A DNA stretch of 64,000 nucleotides. It comes from Bacillus mycoides. GTDB taxonomy: Bacteria > Bacillota > Bacilli > Bacillales > Bacillaceae_G. Shown here one piece after another: positions 50,909 through 59,169 of the stretch. Made by a program: the position numbers and the translations under genes. The stretch is taken from NCBI RefSeq assembly GCF_001757995.1, contig NZ_LXLV01000009.1, forward strand, positions 124,001 to 188,000. The letters run 5' to 3'. Each line of letters begins with the position of its first letter. Position 1 is the stretch's first letter. The notes beneath the pieces are model-generated. The model did not search any database, had not been told where the DNA came from, and was given only the letters and a program-made list of their open reading frames with translations.

Positions 50909-52345
50909 ATGGATCAAAACCAAGGATTAAAAAGGGAATTGAAAAGTCGGCACATATTTATGATTGCACTCGGAGGTGTTATTGGTACTGGGCTTTTTTT
51001 AGGATCAGGTTATACGATTCATGAAGCTGGACCTGGAGGAGCCATTGTAGCGTATCTTGTAGGCGGGTTTGTTATGTATTTAACGATGCTCTGCCTTGGA
51101 GAGTTAGCGGTTGCGATGCCGGACGCAGGATCTTATCAAACGTATGCTACAAAGCACATTTCCCCTGCAGCGGGTTATGTAGTGGGATGGATGTCGTGGC
51201 TAAACTGGTCTGCTACGATAGGTATTGAATTAATTGCAGTTAGTATTTTGATGAAACGATGGTTTCCTGATGTACCGTCATGGATTTGGTGTGTAGTGTT
51301 CGCAGTGTTGCTCTTTGCTATTAATGCATTATCTTCAAGAAGTTTTGCGGAAGTTGAATTTTGGTTTGCAAGTATTAAAGTAATTACGATCATTGCATTT
51401 ATTATTTTGGGCGGGGCAGCAATGTTTGGTTTTCTAGATATGAAAGGAAATGAACCAGCGCCGATGTTTTCTAGCTTTACTGATTATGGTGGATTGTTCC
51501 CAAATGGATTATCAGCCATTTTAATTACGATGATTGCAGTTAATTTTTCTTTCCAAGGAACAGAACTAGTTGGTATTGCAGCTGGTGAGAGTGAAAATCC
51601 AGAGAAAACTATCCCGAAGGCAATTAATAATACGGTTTGGCGCATACTTATTTTCTTTGTACTATCTATTTTTATTCTTGCGGGACTATTTCCTTGGCAG
51701 CAAGCAGGCGTGATAGAAAGTCCATTTGTAGTTGTATTTGATAAAATTGGGATTCCTTATGCGGCAGATATTATAAATTTCGTTATTATTACAGCGGTAC
51801 TATCAGTTGCGAATTCAGGATTATATGCAACTTCCCGTATGCTATGGTCTATGTCGAATCAAGGAATGATTAGCCCGATTTTTGGTAAATTATCTAAAAA
51901 CGGTGTTCCTATTTATGCATTGATTGTAAGTACGTTTGTAGGGTGTCTCTCATTATTATCAGGTATTTATGCGGAAGATACAGTTTATTTATGGCTTCTT
52001 TCAATTGCAGGGTTCGGAGCAATATTAGTTTGGGCATCTATTGCTCTATCTAACTTATTAGCTAGAAGGTCATACATTAAGCAAGGTGGAGATGTTAAGG
52101 ACTTGAAATTTAAAACACCATTGTATCCATTTGTCCCACTTCTTGCGTTAGTATTAAATTTAACAGTAATCGTTGGTATGGCTTTTATTCCGGAACAAAG
52201 AATGGCATTGTATTGTGGTATTCCATTTATGATTATTTGTTTACTGTTTTACCGTGCTACCAAAAATAAGAGAAGTAAAGTAGAACATATTGAAAAGACA
52301 AATACAACCGAATTAGAAAGTTTACCCCGCATTAACGGGCAGTAA
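50909..52345 (+). CDS. rocE: Amino-acid permease (RocE/LysP type, APC family)
   Basis: 478 residues, twelve helices. The AAT family start is LKSRHIFMIALGGVIGTGLF LGSGYTIHEAGPGGA, with FQGTELVGIAAGESENPEKT IPKAI around residue 215. This subfamily imports basic or other amino acids; RocR control suggests arginine or ornithine. AAGGGGGGA precedes the ATG. The final codons and TAA (52321-52345) lie inside a bcr1 repeat, so the natural C terminus may have been replaced. Confidence 0.88.
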   Translation: MDQNQGLKRELKSRHIFMIALGGVIGTGLFLGSGYTIHEAGPGGAIVAYLVGGFVMYLTMLCLGELAVAMPDAGSYQTYATKHISPAAGYVVGWMSWLNWSATIGIELIAVSILMKRWFPDVPSWIWCVVFAVLLFAINALSSRSFAEVEFWFASIKVITIIAFIILGGAAMFGFLDMKGNEPAPMFSSFTDYGGLFPNGLSAILITMIAVNFSFQGTELVGIAAGESENPEKTIPKAINNTVWRILIFFVLSIFILAGLFPWQQAGVIESPFVVVFDKIGIPYAADIINFVIITAVLSVANSGLYATSRMLWSMSNQGMISPIFGKLSKNGVPIYALIVSTFVGCLSLLSGIYAEDTVYLWLLSIAGFGAILVWASIALSNLLARRSYIKQGGDVKDLKFKTPLYPFVPLLALVLNLTVIVGMAFIPEQRMALYCGIPFMIICLLFYRATKNKRSKVEHIEKTNTTELESLPRINGQ

Positions 52346-52473
52346 AACTCCCACTTCAAAATTCGGCTGGAGCAAAGAAGTTAGGTGGGAGATAAACTGC
52401 CCGTAAACGCCCGATTGGTGAAGGCTAATAATCAGTGGGGGATGCCCCCCCACTGATTATAGTTTCACTTTAT
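52321..52473 (-). repeat. bcr1 repeat, full copy, overlapping the permease gene end
   Basis: Element 52326-52468, right flank TTTAT (52469-52473) and left flank TTTAC (52321-52325, one mismatch). It includes CCCGCATTAACGGGCAGTAA, AGGTGGGAG, CCCGTAAACGCCCGATTGG and CCCCCCCACTGATTATAG. The TAA in CAGTAA is the stop codon of the permease. Confidence 0.92.
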
Positions 52474-52570
52474 AATAGTGATTAATTTGGAGACTGTAAG
52501 ATTGTAAACAGTCTCTTTTTTTGTGAAAATAAAGCTGGAAACATACTACGTATGCAAAGGGGAATTAGCA

Positions 52571-53836
52571 ATGAATCAAGAAGTTTCACAGCTATTAGAA
52601 CAGATTGATTTACGAAAAGAGGAGCTACTAGAACTTACAAAAACTTTAATTCGTTTTGAAACACCAGCACCACCAGCAAGAAATACAAATGAGGCACAGG
52701 AATTTGTTGCGGAGTTTCTAAAAAAACGAAATTTTAGTATTGATAAATGGGATGTATATCCAAATGATCCGAATGTTGTTGGGGTAAAAAAAGGGACGGA
52801 AAGTGAGTTGTATAAAAGTCTTATTATTAATGGCCATATGGATGTAGCTGAAGTATCGGTAGATGAGGCATGGGAAACAAAGCCGTTTGAGCCGTTTATA
52901 AAAGATGGTTGGTTAGTTGGGAGAGGCGCGGCAGATATGAAAGGTGGACTAGCTGGAGCCTTATTTGCTATTCAGCTTTTAGAAGAAGCGGGAATTGAAT
53001 TGCCAGGTGACTTAATGTTTCAATCGGTAATTGGAGAAGAAGTGGGAGAAGCAGGAACACTTCAATGTTGTAAGCGTGGTTATGATGCTGATTTTGCAGT
53101 AGTGGTTGATACAAGTAATTTACATATGCAAGGGCAGGGTGGCGTAATTACTGGATGGATTACTGTGAAAAGCCCGCAAACGTTTCATGATGCAACACGT
53201 AGACAAATGATCCATGCTGGAGGACGTCTATTTGGAGCGAGTGCGATTGAAAAAATGATGAAAATTGTGCAAAGTTTACAAGAATTAGAGCGTCATTGGG
53301 CAGTCATGAAAACATATGAAGGCTATCCATCTGGAACAACAACAATTAATCCAGCTGTTATTGAAGGTGGACGTCATGCAGCGTTTATTGCAGATGAATG
53401 CAGGTTATGGATAACGGTGCACTTTTATCCAAATGAAACACATGAACAAATAATAGAAGAGTATATAGGAAAAGTGGCAGCAGCAGATCTATGGTTAAGT
53501 GAGAACCCACCACAATTTAAGTGGGGCGGAGAATCAATGATTGTTGATCGAGGTGAGATTTTTCCTTCTTTAGAAGTAGATAGTAGTCATCCGGCTATTC
53601 AGAAACTAAGTTCTGCACATGAATCTATATTAAAGAAAGTCGCAACTTTAGATATGTCTGCTACAGTAACTGATGGCGGATGGTTTAGTGAGTTTAACAT
53701 TCCAGCTGTTATTTACGGACCAGGTACATTAGAAGAAGCTCATTCAATAAATGAGAAAGTTGAAGTTGAGCAGTTAATTGAATTTACAAAAGTAATAACA
53801 GCATTCATATATGAATGGTGTCATACAAAAAAATAG
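52571..53836 (+). CDS. M20 family deacetylase/peptidase (ArgE/DapE type)
   Basis: 421 residues. Metal ligands in order: NGHMDVAEV (~77), GRGAADMKGGLAGAL (Asp ~115), IGEEVGEAG (catalytic Glu ~150), DADFAVVVDTSN and a C-terminal His (PAVIYGPGTLEEAHSINE). Usually annotated acetylornithine deacetylase; M20 members also include YlmB, which deformylates thiamine pyrimidine. Next to RocR/permease genes an arginine- or ornithine-related substrate is more likely. The start follows AAGGGGAAT. A bcr1 copy separates it from the permease, so it may have its own promoter. Confidence 0.85.
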   Translation: MNQEVSQLLEQIDLRKEELLELTKTLIRFETPAPPARNTNEAQEFVAEFLKKRNFSIDKWDVYPNDPNVVGVKKGTESELYKSLIINGHMDVAEVSVDEAWETKPFEPFIKDGWLVGRGAADMKGGLAGALFAIQLLEEAGIELPGDLMFQSVIGEEVGEAGTLQCCKRGYDADFAVVVDTSNLHMQGQGGVITGWITVKSPQTFHDATRRQMIHAGGRLFGASAIEKMMKIVQSLQELERHWAVMKTYEGYPSGTTTINPAVIEGGRHAAFIADECRLWITVHFYPNETHEQIIEEYIGKVAAADLWLSENPPQFKWGGESMIVDRGEIFPSLEVDSSHPAIQKLSSAHESILKKVATLDMSATVTDGGWFSEFNIPAVIYGPGTLEEAHSINEKVEVEQLIEFTKVITAFIYEWCHTKK

Positions 53837-53882
53837 ATTAGTATGTTGAAATCATGCAGGTATGTACTTGTACGCTTTTTTA

Positions 53883-53933
53883 GTGAACTATTTCAGAGTT
53901 GAACATAAACAACTGAAATAGTTCTTTATTTTT
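53883..53933. terminator. Bidirectional terminator
   Basis: GAACTATTTCAG and CTGAAATAGTTC with a 16-base loop and T-rich flanks. Confidence 0.85.
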
Positions 53934-54587
53934 CTATGCTTTTCGTTTTATTTCAATTAATTTTTCTTTAGCTAATTCAACGGCAATTGCATCATCTAAA
54001 TAGCCAATTGGAAAAAGATAATCGGGGATAATGTCTGTTGATAAAATGAAATATAGTAAGGCACCCCCAATAATTGCACGTTCTTCGTTTGAAATGGTTT
54101 CTGTACAAAATTGTTGGTACATATTTGTTAATTGCTCAATGAAAGGACCGGCACTATCAATTTGTTCTAGTTTACTTTTGAAACTCTCGTGAATACGTTT
54201 TTCGCCTTCAGTAGTTTGAGCATAGCGCTCGTAATTTTCAAGTTCTTGTTTCACACGAGTTGTTGTGTATTCGAAGTCGAATAGGTTAGAGGATTGTAAT
54301 GTTTGCTGAATTGTATCGAGAGATGTGTACATATCTGCTTTTTCCTTATTTATGTGTGGAGAGTCAGGGTACATTGCATCAAGTAATAATTGCGGTGGAA
54401 CTTGTAGACATTTTGCGAATTTTTGTAAATGGTTTTGCTTTGGTTGTTGTTTGCCATTAATTATTCTTGAAATTGTTGCAGGATCAATATTTGTCAGTGT
54501 TCCTAGTTGGCGCATAGATAGAGCGCGCTCCTTTAACAGTTTCTTTATTAATTTACCAAGCCGCTCATTTGGATTTTTATTGGGCAT
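53934..54587 (-). CDS. Xre-type HTH regulator fused to a DUF1232 domain
   Basis: 217 residues. Residues ~15-65 are a Cro/C1 HTH (LSMRQLGTLTNIDPATISRI INGKQQPKQNHL). A helical middle region is followed by a C-terminal DUF1232/YkvA-like segment (ALLYFILSTDIIPDYLFPIG YLDDAIAVELA) with the conserved PDYxPxxGxxDD pattern. DUF1232 is usually membrane-associated and of unknown role, so this fusion could connect DNA binding with membrane state. AAAGGAGTG precedes the ATG. It is divergent from ytaF. Confidence 0.87.
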   Translation of the reverse strand: MPNKNPNERLGKLIKKLLKERALSMRQLGTLTNIDPATISRIINGKQQPKQNHLQKFAKCLQVPPQLLLDAMYPDSPHINKEKADMYTSLDTIQQTLQSSNLFDFEYTTTRVKQELENYERYAQTTEGEKRIHESFKSKLEQIDSAGPFIEQLTNMYQQFCTETISNEERAIIGGALLYFILSTDIIPDYLFPIGYLDDAIAVELAKEKLIEIKRKA

Positions 54588-54623
54588 AATGTAGGCACTC
54601 CTTTTCTATTGTCTATCGTTGAA

Positions 54624-54683
54624 AAAATGTTGAGCATTTATTACAAGTATATGAAACAGACAGGCACAGTTGCTCAACATTTT
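54624..54683. promoter_or_regulatory. Perfect inverted repeat in the ytaF/Xre intergenic region
   Basis: AAAATGTTGAGCA (54624-54636) and TGCTCAACATTTT (54671-54683) are exact complements 34 bases apart. Located between divergent genes, it is a candidate operator for the Xre-DUF1232 regulator or a large stem. Confidence 0.6.
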
Positions 54684-54724
54684 CATAATATGCATTGAAA
54701 AGTGAGAAAAGGGGTGACTTTACG

Positions 54725-55336
54725 ATGAGTACGGCAGGTTTATTTTCAATTTTTTTAATCGGAATTGCATCTAATTTAGATAATGCGGGTGTTGGGATTG
54801 CGTATGGCATTCGTAAAATTAGAATTTCGTGGTTTAACAATTTTATCATCGCATTTTTGGGATTTTTATTTACTTTACTAGCTGGATTTTTTGGGAATTG
54901 GATAGCATTATTTATTTCAGAGTTCACGGCAAACCTTATTGGAGCAATTGTTTTAGGAATAATTGGGGTGTTTATTTTATGTCAGCCTTTCTTAGGTAAA
55001 AAAGACACCTTAGGATCTAAAGATGGTAGTGTACTTATGGGGATTTTACGTGATCCAGAAAAAGCAGATTTTGATGGTTCTAAAACAATTAGTTTTTCTG
55101 AAGCAATTATTTTAGGAGTTGCATTATCCATAAATAATATTGCAGGTGGATTTGATGCTGGAGTAACAAATTTAAATCTTTGGCTTACGGCGTGTATTTC
55201 TGGGATTTTTAGTTTTATTTGTATTAGTGGTTTTACGTATGTAGGAAAACGATTTTTAGCGGAGTACTTAGGAAAATGGGCGACGATAATTGCGGGCGTA
55301 CTATTAATTCTTATTGGGATAGATCAGTTATTATAA
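54725..55336 (+). CDS. ytaF: YtaF-like membrane protein (MntP-type fold)
   Basis: 203 residues, six helices. Repeat halves of the MntP/YtaF family: FLIGIASNLDNAGVGIAYGI (residue ~10) and AIILGVALSINNIAGGFDAG (~130), each with the conserved Asn/Asp. An extramembrane loop (KKDTLGSKDGS) separates the halves. B. subtilis YtaF is a sporulation membrane protein of unclear transport role. AAAAGGGGTG precedes ATG 54725. Confidence 0.88.
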   Translation: MSTAGLFSIFLIGIASNLDNAGVGIAYGIRKIRISWFNNFIIAFLGFLFTLLAGFFGNWIALFISEFTANLIGAIVLGIIGVFILCQPFLGKKDTLGSKDGSVLMGILRDPEKADFDGSKTISFSEAIILGVALSINNIAGGFDAGVTNLNLWLTACISGIFSFICISGFTYVGKRFLAEYLGKWATIIAGVLLILIGIDQLL

Positions 55337-55449
55337 AAATAGAAAAGCAATGTTCGAGCATTTCCTCGGAAATACGGCAAGGGATTGCATATATTGACGT
55401 ACTTTTCTCCATACTAATACGGATTTCTTTTAAAGAAAGGGGGATACGT

Positions 55450-55608
55450 ATGGGACGCGGGAAAGCATTTGATCATAAGAAAAAAGGGCATGATCATCAA
55501 CCACCTAAAGGTGCGTTCATTCATAAAGATGTAAATGAACATACTTTAGAAGAGGAAGAGCTACCAGTAAATATTGAAACGTATAAAAATAGTTTGAAAA
55601 AACATTAA
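55450..55608 (+). CDS. Small hydrophilic protein (52 aa)
   Basis: MGRGKAFDHKKKGHDHQPPK, then GAFIHKDVNEHTLEEEELPV and NIETYKNSLKKH. Rich in His, Lys and Glu, no membrane helix, no motif I recognise. AAAGGGGG lies 7 bases upstream of the ATG and a terminator directly follows, so it is probably expressed. Its position after ytaF might suggest a sporulation role, but that is a guess. Confidence 0.6.
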   Translation: MGRGKAFDHKKKGHDHQPPKGAFIHKDVNEHTLEEEELPVNIETYKNSLKKH

Positions 55609-55632
55609 AAGCACCTACATAGGTGCTTTTTA
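55607..55632. terminator. Bidirectional terminator
   Basis: AAAAGCACCT, ACAT, AGGTGCTTTT. Confidence 0.85.
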
Positions 55633-55971
55633 ACGTATATCTTCAATTAATTGTTCCGATTCTTCATGCATACTGTATTCACTTAAAACTTGGATGCAAA
55701 GCCACTTTAGTTCCTCAATACTATGCTCAAGTTCTTCAGGAAGCACATGGTGAATGTCTTCAAGTCCCATTCCGAAATGAATAAGTTCTAGTACTTGATC
55801 ATCAATGTTACGATCCATTAATAATTCAAGCACCTCTAAATTGAATATGTATCGGTGTGCTTCATCGAGTGAAACAACTTTTAACTTCAAGCTTTCTACA
55901 ATACTCAATATAAAAAGAAGAATTGTTTTTTCAAGAACAGGTTGTTTTTCCATTTGAAATATCAACTTCAT
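55630..55971 (-). CDS. Hypothetical helical protein, DUF3969-like
   Basis: 113 residues, all-helical and acidic: TILLFILSIVESLKLKVVSL DEAHRYIFNLEVLELL, then ELKWLCIQVLSEYSMHEESE. The general pattern resembles the DUF3969 family. GGAGGTG precedes the ATG. No catalytic motif. Confidence 0.65.
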   Translation of the reverse strand: MKLIFQMEKQPVLEKTILLFILSIVESLKLKVVSLDEAHRYIFNLEVLELLMDRNIDDQVLELIHFGMGLEDIHHVLPEELEHSIEELKWLCIQVLSEYSMHEESEQLIEDIR

Positions 55972-56032
55972 CTTTTACACCTCCACATATAGCGCTAGGT
56001 TGTACTATATTATTCAGGAGGGGGGAGCAAAT

Positions 56033-56113
56033 ATGCATAATAAAGAGAAACTTTCATCACTGTTTTTTTGTACTGTATTGATGCATGATGGAACTAGATT
56101 TTTCGTGAAATAA
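56033..56113 (+). CDS. Possible 26-aa small protein
   Basis: MHNKEKLSSLFFCTVLMHDG, then TRFFVK and a stop. A very strong Shine-Dalgarno run (AGGAGGGGGG) lies 6 bases upstream of the ATG and a hairpin follows the stop. That arrangement favours real translation. Not recognised. Confidence 0.5.
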   Translation: MHNKEKLSSLFFCTVLMHDGTRFFVK

Positions 56114-56116
56114 AAA

Positions 56117-56140
56117 ATCCTGCTAATGTAGCAGGATAAC
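56117..56140. terminator. Bidirectional terminator
   Basis: ATCCTGCTA, AT, GTAGCAGGAT between the 26-aa ORF and glsA. Confidence 0.7.
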
Positions 56141-56147
56141 TTCCTAA

Positions 56148-57077
56148 TTAAAATATACTCCAACCTTCTTGAGCGGAAAGAAGTTCAAGAATTTTAAAAC
56201 CAGCGATACTATTTCCGTTTGCATCTAAAGCTGGTCCGAAAATGCCAATCCCCATTTCTCCCTTTACGCAGCCGAAAATGCCGCCCGCTACACCACTTTT
56301 TGCAGGGATACCAACACGAATTGCAAATTCACCAGATTCGTTATACATTCCGCAAGTAACCATGAATGTTTTACAAATTTTTGTAATGTGTTTAGGGATA
56401 ATTTGTTTTTTCTTATATGGATCATAGCCGTCCATTGCAAAAATTAAGCCAATACGTGCTAAATCGATACAGTTTACTTCAACTGCACATTGACGAGTGT
56501 ATAAATCCATAAGTTCTTCAATATCACAATCGATAATTCCGTTTTGTTTCATATAGTAACAAAGTGAACGGTTTAAGTAAGCAGTCTTTAATTCTGAATT
56601 GGCAACTTTAGAAGAATAATTAATAGTAGGATTATCTGTTATTTCACGTACAAAATGAAGAATATGCTCCATTTTTTCTTCGTTATCTTTTCCTGCTAAC
56701 ATGCTTGTAATGGCTAGTGCTCCTGCATTAATCATTGGATTAAGAGGTTTGGAAGGACTTGTCGTTTCTAACTTAATAATAGAATTGAAAGGGTCACCAG
56801 TTGGCTCCATTCCAACTTTAGAAAATACATATTCTTCACCACGATCTAAAAGGGCAAGGGCAAGTGTAATTACTTTGGAAATACTTTGAAGAGTAAATAG
56901 TGTTTGTGAGTTGCCAGCATGGATATATTCTGTATCTTTATGGAAAATGGCAATCCCTAAATCATCTGGATCTGCATTTCCTAGTTCGGGGATATAAGTA
57001 GCAAGTTTTCCTTTTTTCGTATATGGTTTTACTTGTTCTAACAACTGCTGTAAGTTGTTTGTTTCAATGCACTGCAT
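56148..57077 (-). CDS. glsA: Glutaminase A
   Basis: 309 residues of the serine-dependent glutaminase family. Catalytic Ser-x-x-Lys in [20 protein letters not shown] (about residue 66), the motif [13 protein letters not shown], the Tyr element [17 protein letters not shown] and the Gly-rich [13 protein letters not shown]. It hydrolyses glutamine to glutamate and ammonia. B. subtilis has YbgJ and YlaM; the family length is about 310. ATAGGAGC precedes the ATG. Confidence 0.95.
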   Translation of the reverse strand: MQCIETNNLQQLLEQVKPYTKKGKLATYIPELGNADPDDLGIAIFHKDTEYIHAGNSQTLFTLQSISKVITLALALLDRGEEYVFSKVGMEPTGDPFNSIIKLETTSPSKPLNPMINAGALAITSMLAGKDNEEKMEHILHFVREITDNPTINYSSKVANSELKTAYLNRSLCYYMKQNGIIDCDIEELMDLYTRQCAVEVNCIDLARIGLIFAMDGYDPYKKKQIIPKHITKICKTFMVTCGMYNESGEFAIRVGIPAKSGVAGGIFGCVKGEMGIGIFGPALDANGNSIAGFKILELLSAQEGWSIF

Positions 57078-57334
57078 AGTACCAACGCTCCTATTTCGAA
57101 TTAACTAAGTTTACTTTTCCCGATATGCTCGGAAATAAATAATAACATGAAAAAGTGGAATGATAAAACGAAAGTTACATGTTTTATAGTGAGTCGTCTA
57201 TTCCGATTATGCTGTATTGAAAAAGGAGAATTTTCCTTTTATATAACAGTTTGGGAATAGAAAACTTATCCATAAAAAGTTCGGAAATAAAAACTACACA
57301 TCTATACAACTATATGTTATTATGGTTATGTAAA

Positions 57335-57350
57335 TAGAAAGCGTTTTCTA
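57335..57350 (+). promoter_or_regulatory. cre site (CcpA) before the PTS gene
   Basis: TAGAAAGCGTTTTCTA matches the cre consensus WWGNAANCGNWNNCW with its central CG. It lies 52 bases before the ATG, so carbon catabolite control of the gene is likely. The remaining upstream gap (57078-57334) shows no gene. Confidence 0.8.
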
Positions 57351-57401
57351 AGGCGTACTTATAATGATAACGATTTCATAAATTTGATAGGGGGAATTAA
57401 A

Positions 57402-58907
57402 ATGTTGCAGTTTCTACAACGTATCGGTAAAGCGTTAATGCTTCCAATCGCCGTACTACCAGCAGCAGGATTATTGCTTCGTTTAGGACAAGAAGATGTA
57501 TTTAATATTCCTGTTATGGCACAGGCCGGTGCAGCAATTTTTGATAATTTAGCACTTATTTTTGCAATTGGTGTTGCAATCGGTTTGTCTATTGATGGTA
57601 GTGGAGCAGCAGGACTTGCTGGGGCAATCGGATATCTTGTTTTACAAAATACAACGAACGCTCTAAGTAAGGCATATTCAGCAGCAGAGCTGAATGATAA
57701 ATTAAAAAGTGTTCAGGATTTAGTCGGTTCGGTAGATCCAACTAAATTAGCAGATACAATGACAAAAGTTTCAAAAGCAGCGGCGTTAACGCCAAAAATA
57801 AATATGGCCATACTTGGTGGTATTATTGCTGGGGTTGTTGCTGGGTTACTATATAACAAATTCCATAAGATTAAATTACCAGAATGGTTAGGTTTCTTTG
57901 CAGGGAAACGTTTCGTACCAATCATTACTTCAATTGTAATGCTTCTTTTAGGATTAGTATTCGGTCAAATTTGGCCAACAATTCAAAGTGGTATTGATGC
58001 AGTAGCACACGGTATCGTGAATTTAGGTTCAGTTGGTGCTGGTTTATTCGGATTATTAAACCGTTTATTAATTCCAATCGGTTTACACCACGTAATGAAC
58101 ACATACTTCTGGTTTGTACTTGGTGACTTTACAAACGCAGCTGGTGATATCGTTCATGGTGATATTGCACGCTTCTTCGCAAAAGATCCATCAGCAGGTA
58201 TGTTTATGACTGGTTTCTTCCCAATCATGATGTTCGGTTTACCGGCAGCATGTTTCGCAATGATTGCGGCTGCTAAGCCAGAAAAACGTAAAATGGTTAC
58301 AGGTATGTTAGGTGGCCTAGCATTAACTTCATTCTTAACTGGTATTACAGAACCAATTGAATTCTCATTCATGTTCTTATCACCAGTATTATATGGTATT
58401 CATGCAGTATTAACAGGTCTTTCTTTATTCATTACAACAACACTTGGCATTCATGATGGTTTCTCATTTAGTGCCGGTGCAATCGATTACGTTTTAAACT
58501 TTGGTATTGCAACAAAACCAGTATTGCTAGCGGGAATAGGTTTAATTTACGCAGCAATTTACTTTGCAGTATTCTACTTCTTAATTAAGAAGTTCGACTT
58601 GAAAACTCCTGGTCGTGAAGATGAAGATGAAGATGAAGATGATTTAGCTGAAGAGGGTGATGCACCAGTTGCAGGTTCAATTGGTGAAACTTACGTAGCA
58701 GCTTTAGGCGGAAAAGAAAACTTAACAGTTATTGATAACTGTGCAACGCGTTTACGCTTACAAGTGAAAGATGCAGGTTTAGTAAATGAACCAGCATTAA
58801 AACGCGCAGGTGCAAAAGGCGTTATGAAATTAAGTAACACAAGTGTACAAGTTATCGTAGGTACAAATGTTGAATCTGTTGCCGATGATATGAAAAAACA
58901 TGTGTAA
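57402..58907 (+). CDS. nagP: PTS EIICB, N-acetylglucosamine/glucose family
   Basis: 501 residues. The EIIC membrane domain (residues 1-400) starts MLQFLQRIGKALMLPIAVLP and carries the sugar loop GITEPIEFSFMFLSPVLY. An acidic linker (EDEDEDEDD) leads to the EIIB domain with the phosphocysteine in VIDNCATRLRLQV (about 452). No EIIA domain is attached. It transports and phosphorylates a sugar; GlcNAc (NagP type) fits the sequence best, glucose is the alternative. TAGGGGG precedes ATG 57402. A cre site lies upstream. Confidence 0.87.
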   Translation: MLQFLQRIGKALMLPIAVLPAAGLLLRLGQEDVFNIPVMAQAGAAIFDNLALIFAIGVAIGLSIDGSGAAGLAGAIGYLVLQNTTNALSKAYSAAELNDKLKSVQDLVGSVDPTKLADTMTKVSKAAALTPKINMAILGGIIAGVVAGLLYNKFHKIKLPEWLGFFAGKRFVPIITSIVMLLLGLVFGQIWPTIQSGIDAVAHGIVNLGSVGAGLFGLLNRLLIPIGLHHVMNTYFWFVLGDFTNAAGDIVHGDIARFFAKDPSAGMFMTGFFPIMMFGLPAACFAMIAAAKPEKRKMVTGMLGGLALTSFLTGITEPIEFSFMFLSPVLYGIHAVLTGLSLFITTTLGIHDGFSFSAGAIDYVLNFGIATKPVLLAGIGLIYAAIYFAVFYFLIKKFDLKTPGREDEDEDEDDLAEEGDAPVAGSIGETYVAALGGKENLTVIDNCATRLRLQVKDAGLVNEPALKRAGAKGVMKLSNTSVQVIVGTNVESVADDMKKHV

Positions 58908-58915
58908 ATAGTTAG

Positions 58916-58976
58916 ATAAGAGGATATCCAAAAAGATTGATAACAACAGTCTTTTACAGGATAGCCTCTTTTTTTG
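58916..58976 (+). terminator. Terminator after the PTS gene
   Basis: AGAGGATATCC and GGATAGCCTCTTTTTTT frame an inner hairpin (AAAAAGATTG...). Confidence 0.7.
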
Positions 58977-59169
58977 TTAATTTTTTAAAGGGAATCTTAC
59001 TTTTATAAATTTTCTTTTTCTTTTTTGAACATATAGGTTGGTAATATGTTCGGTGCATGATACAGTAGTGATGACATAAAATGGAGTGTCCATAATCTGC
59101 GGAAATGATTTGAAATAAGTCTTGTGTAGATGAATTAAATTATCGGTAAATAAGGGGAAAAAGGTAATC

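Noticed and set aside
52571-53836. M20 enzyme as YlmB, the formylaminopyrimidine deformylase that would partner ThiXYZ
   Set aside because: No TPP riboswitch precedes it and it is 50 kb from thiXYZ; neighbours concern arginine/ornithine. Left as an alternative only.
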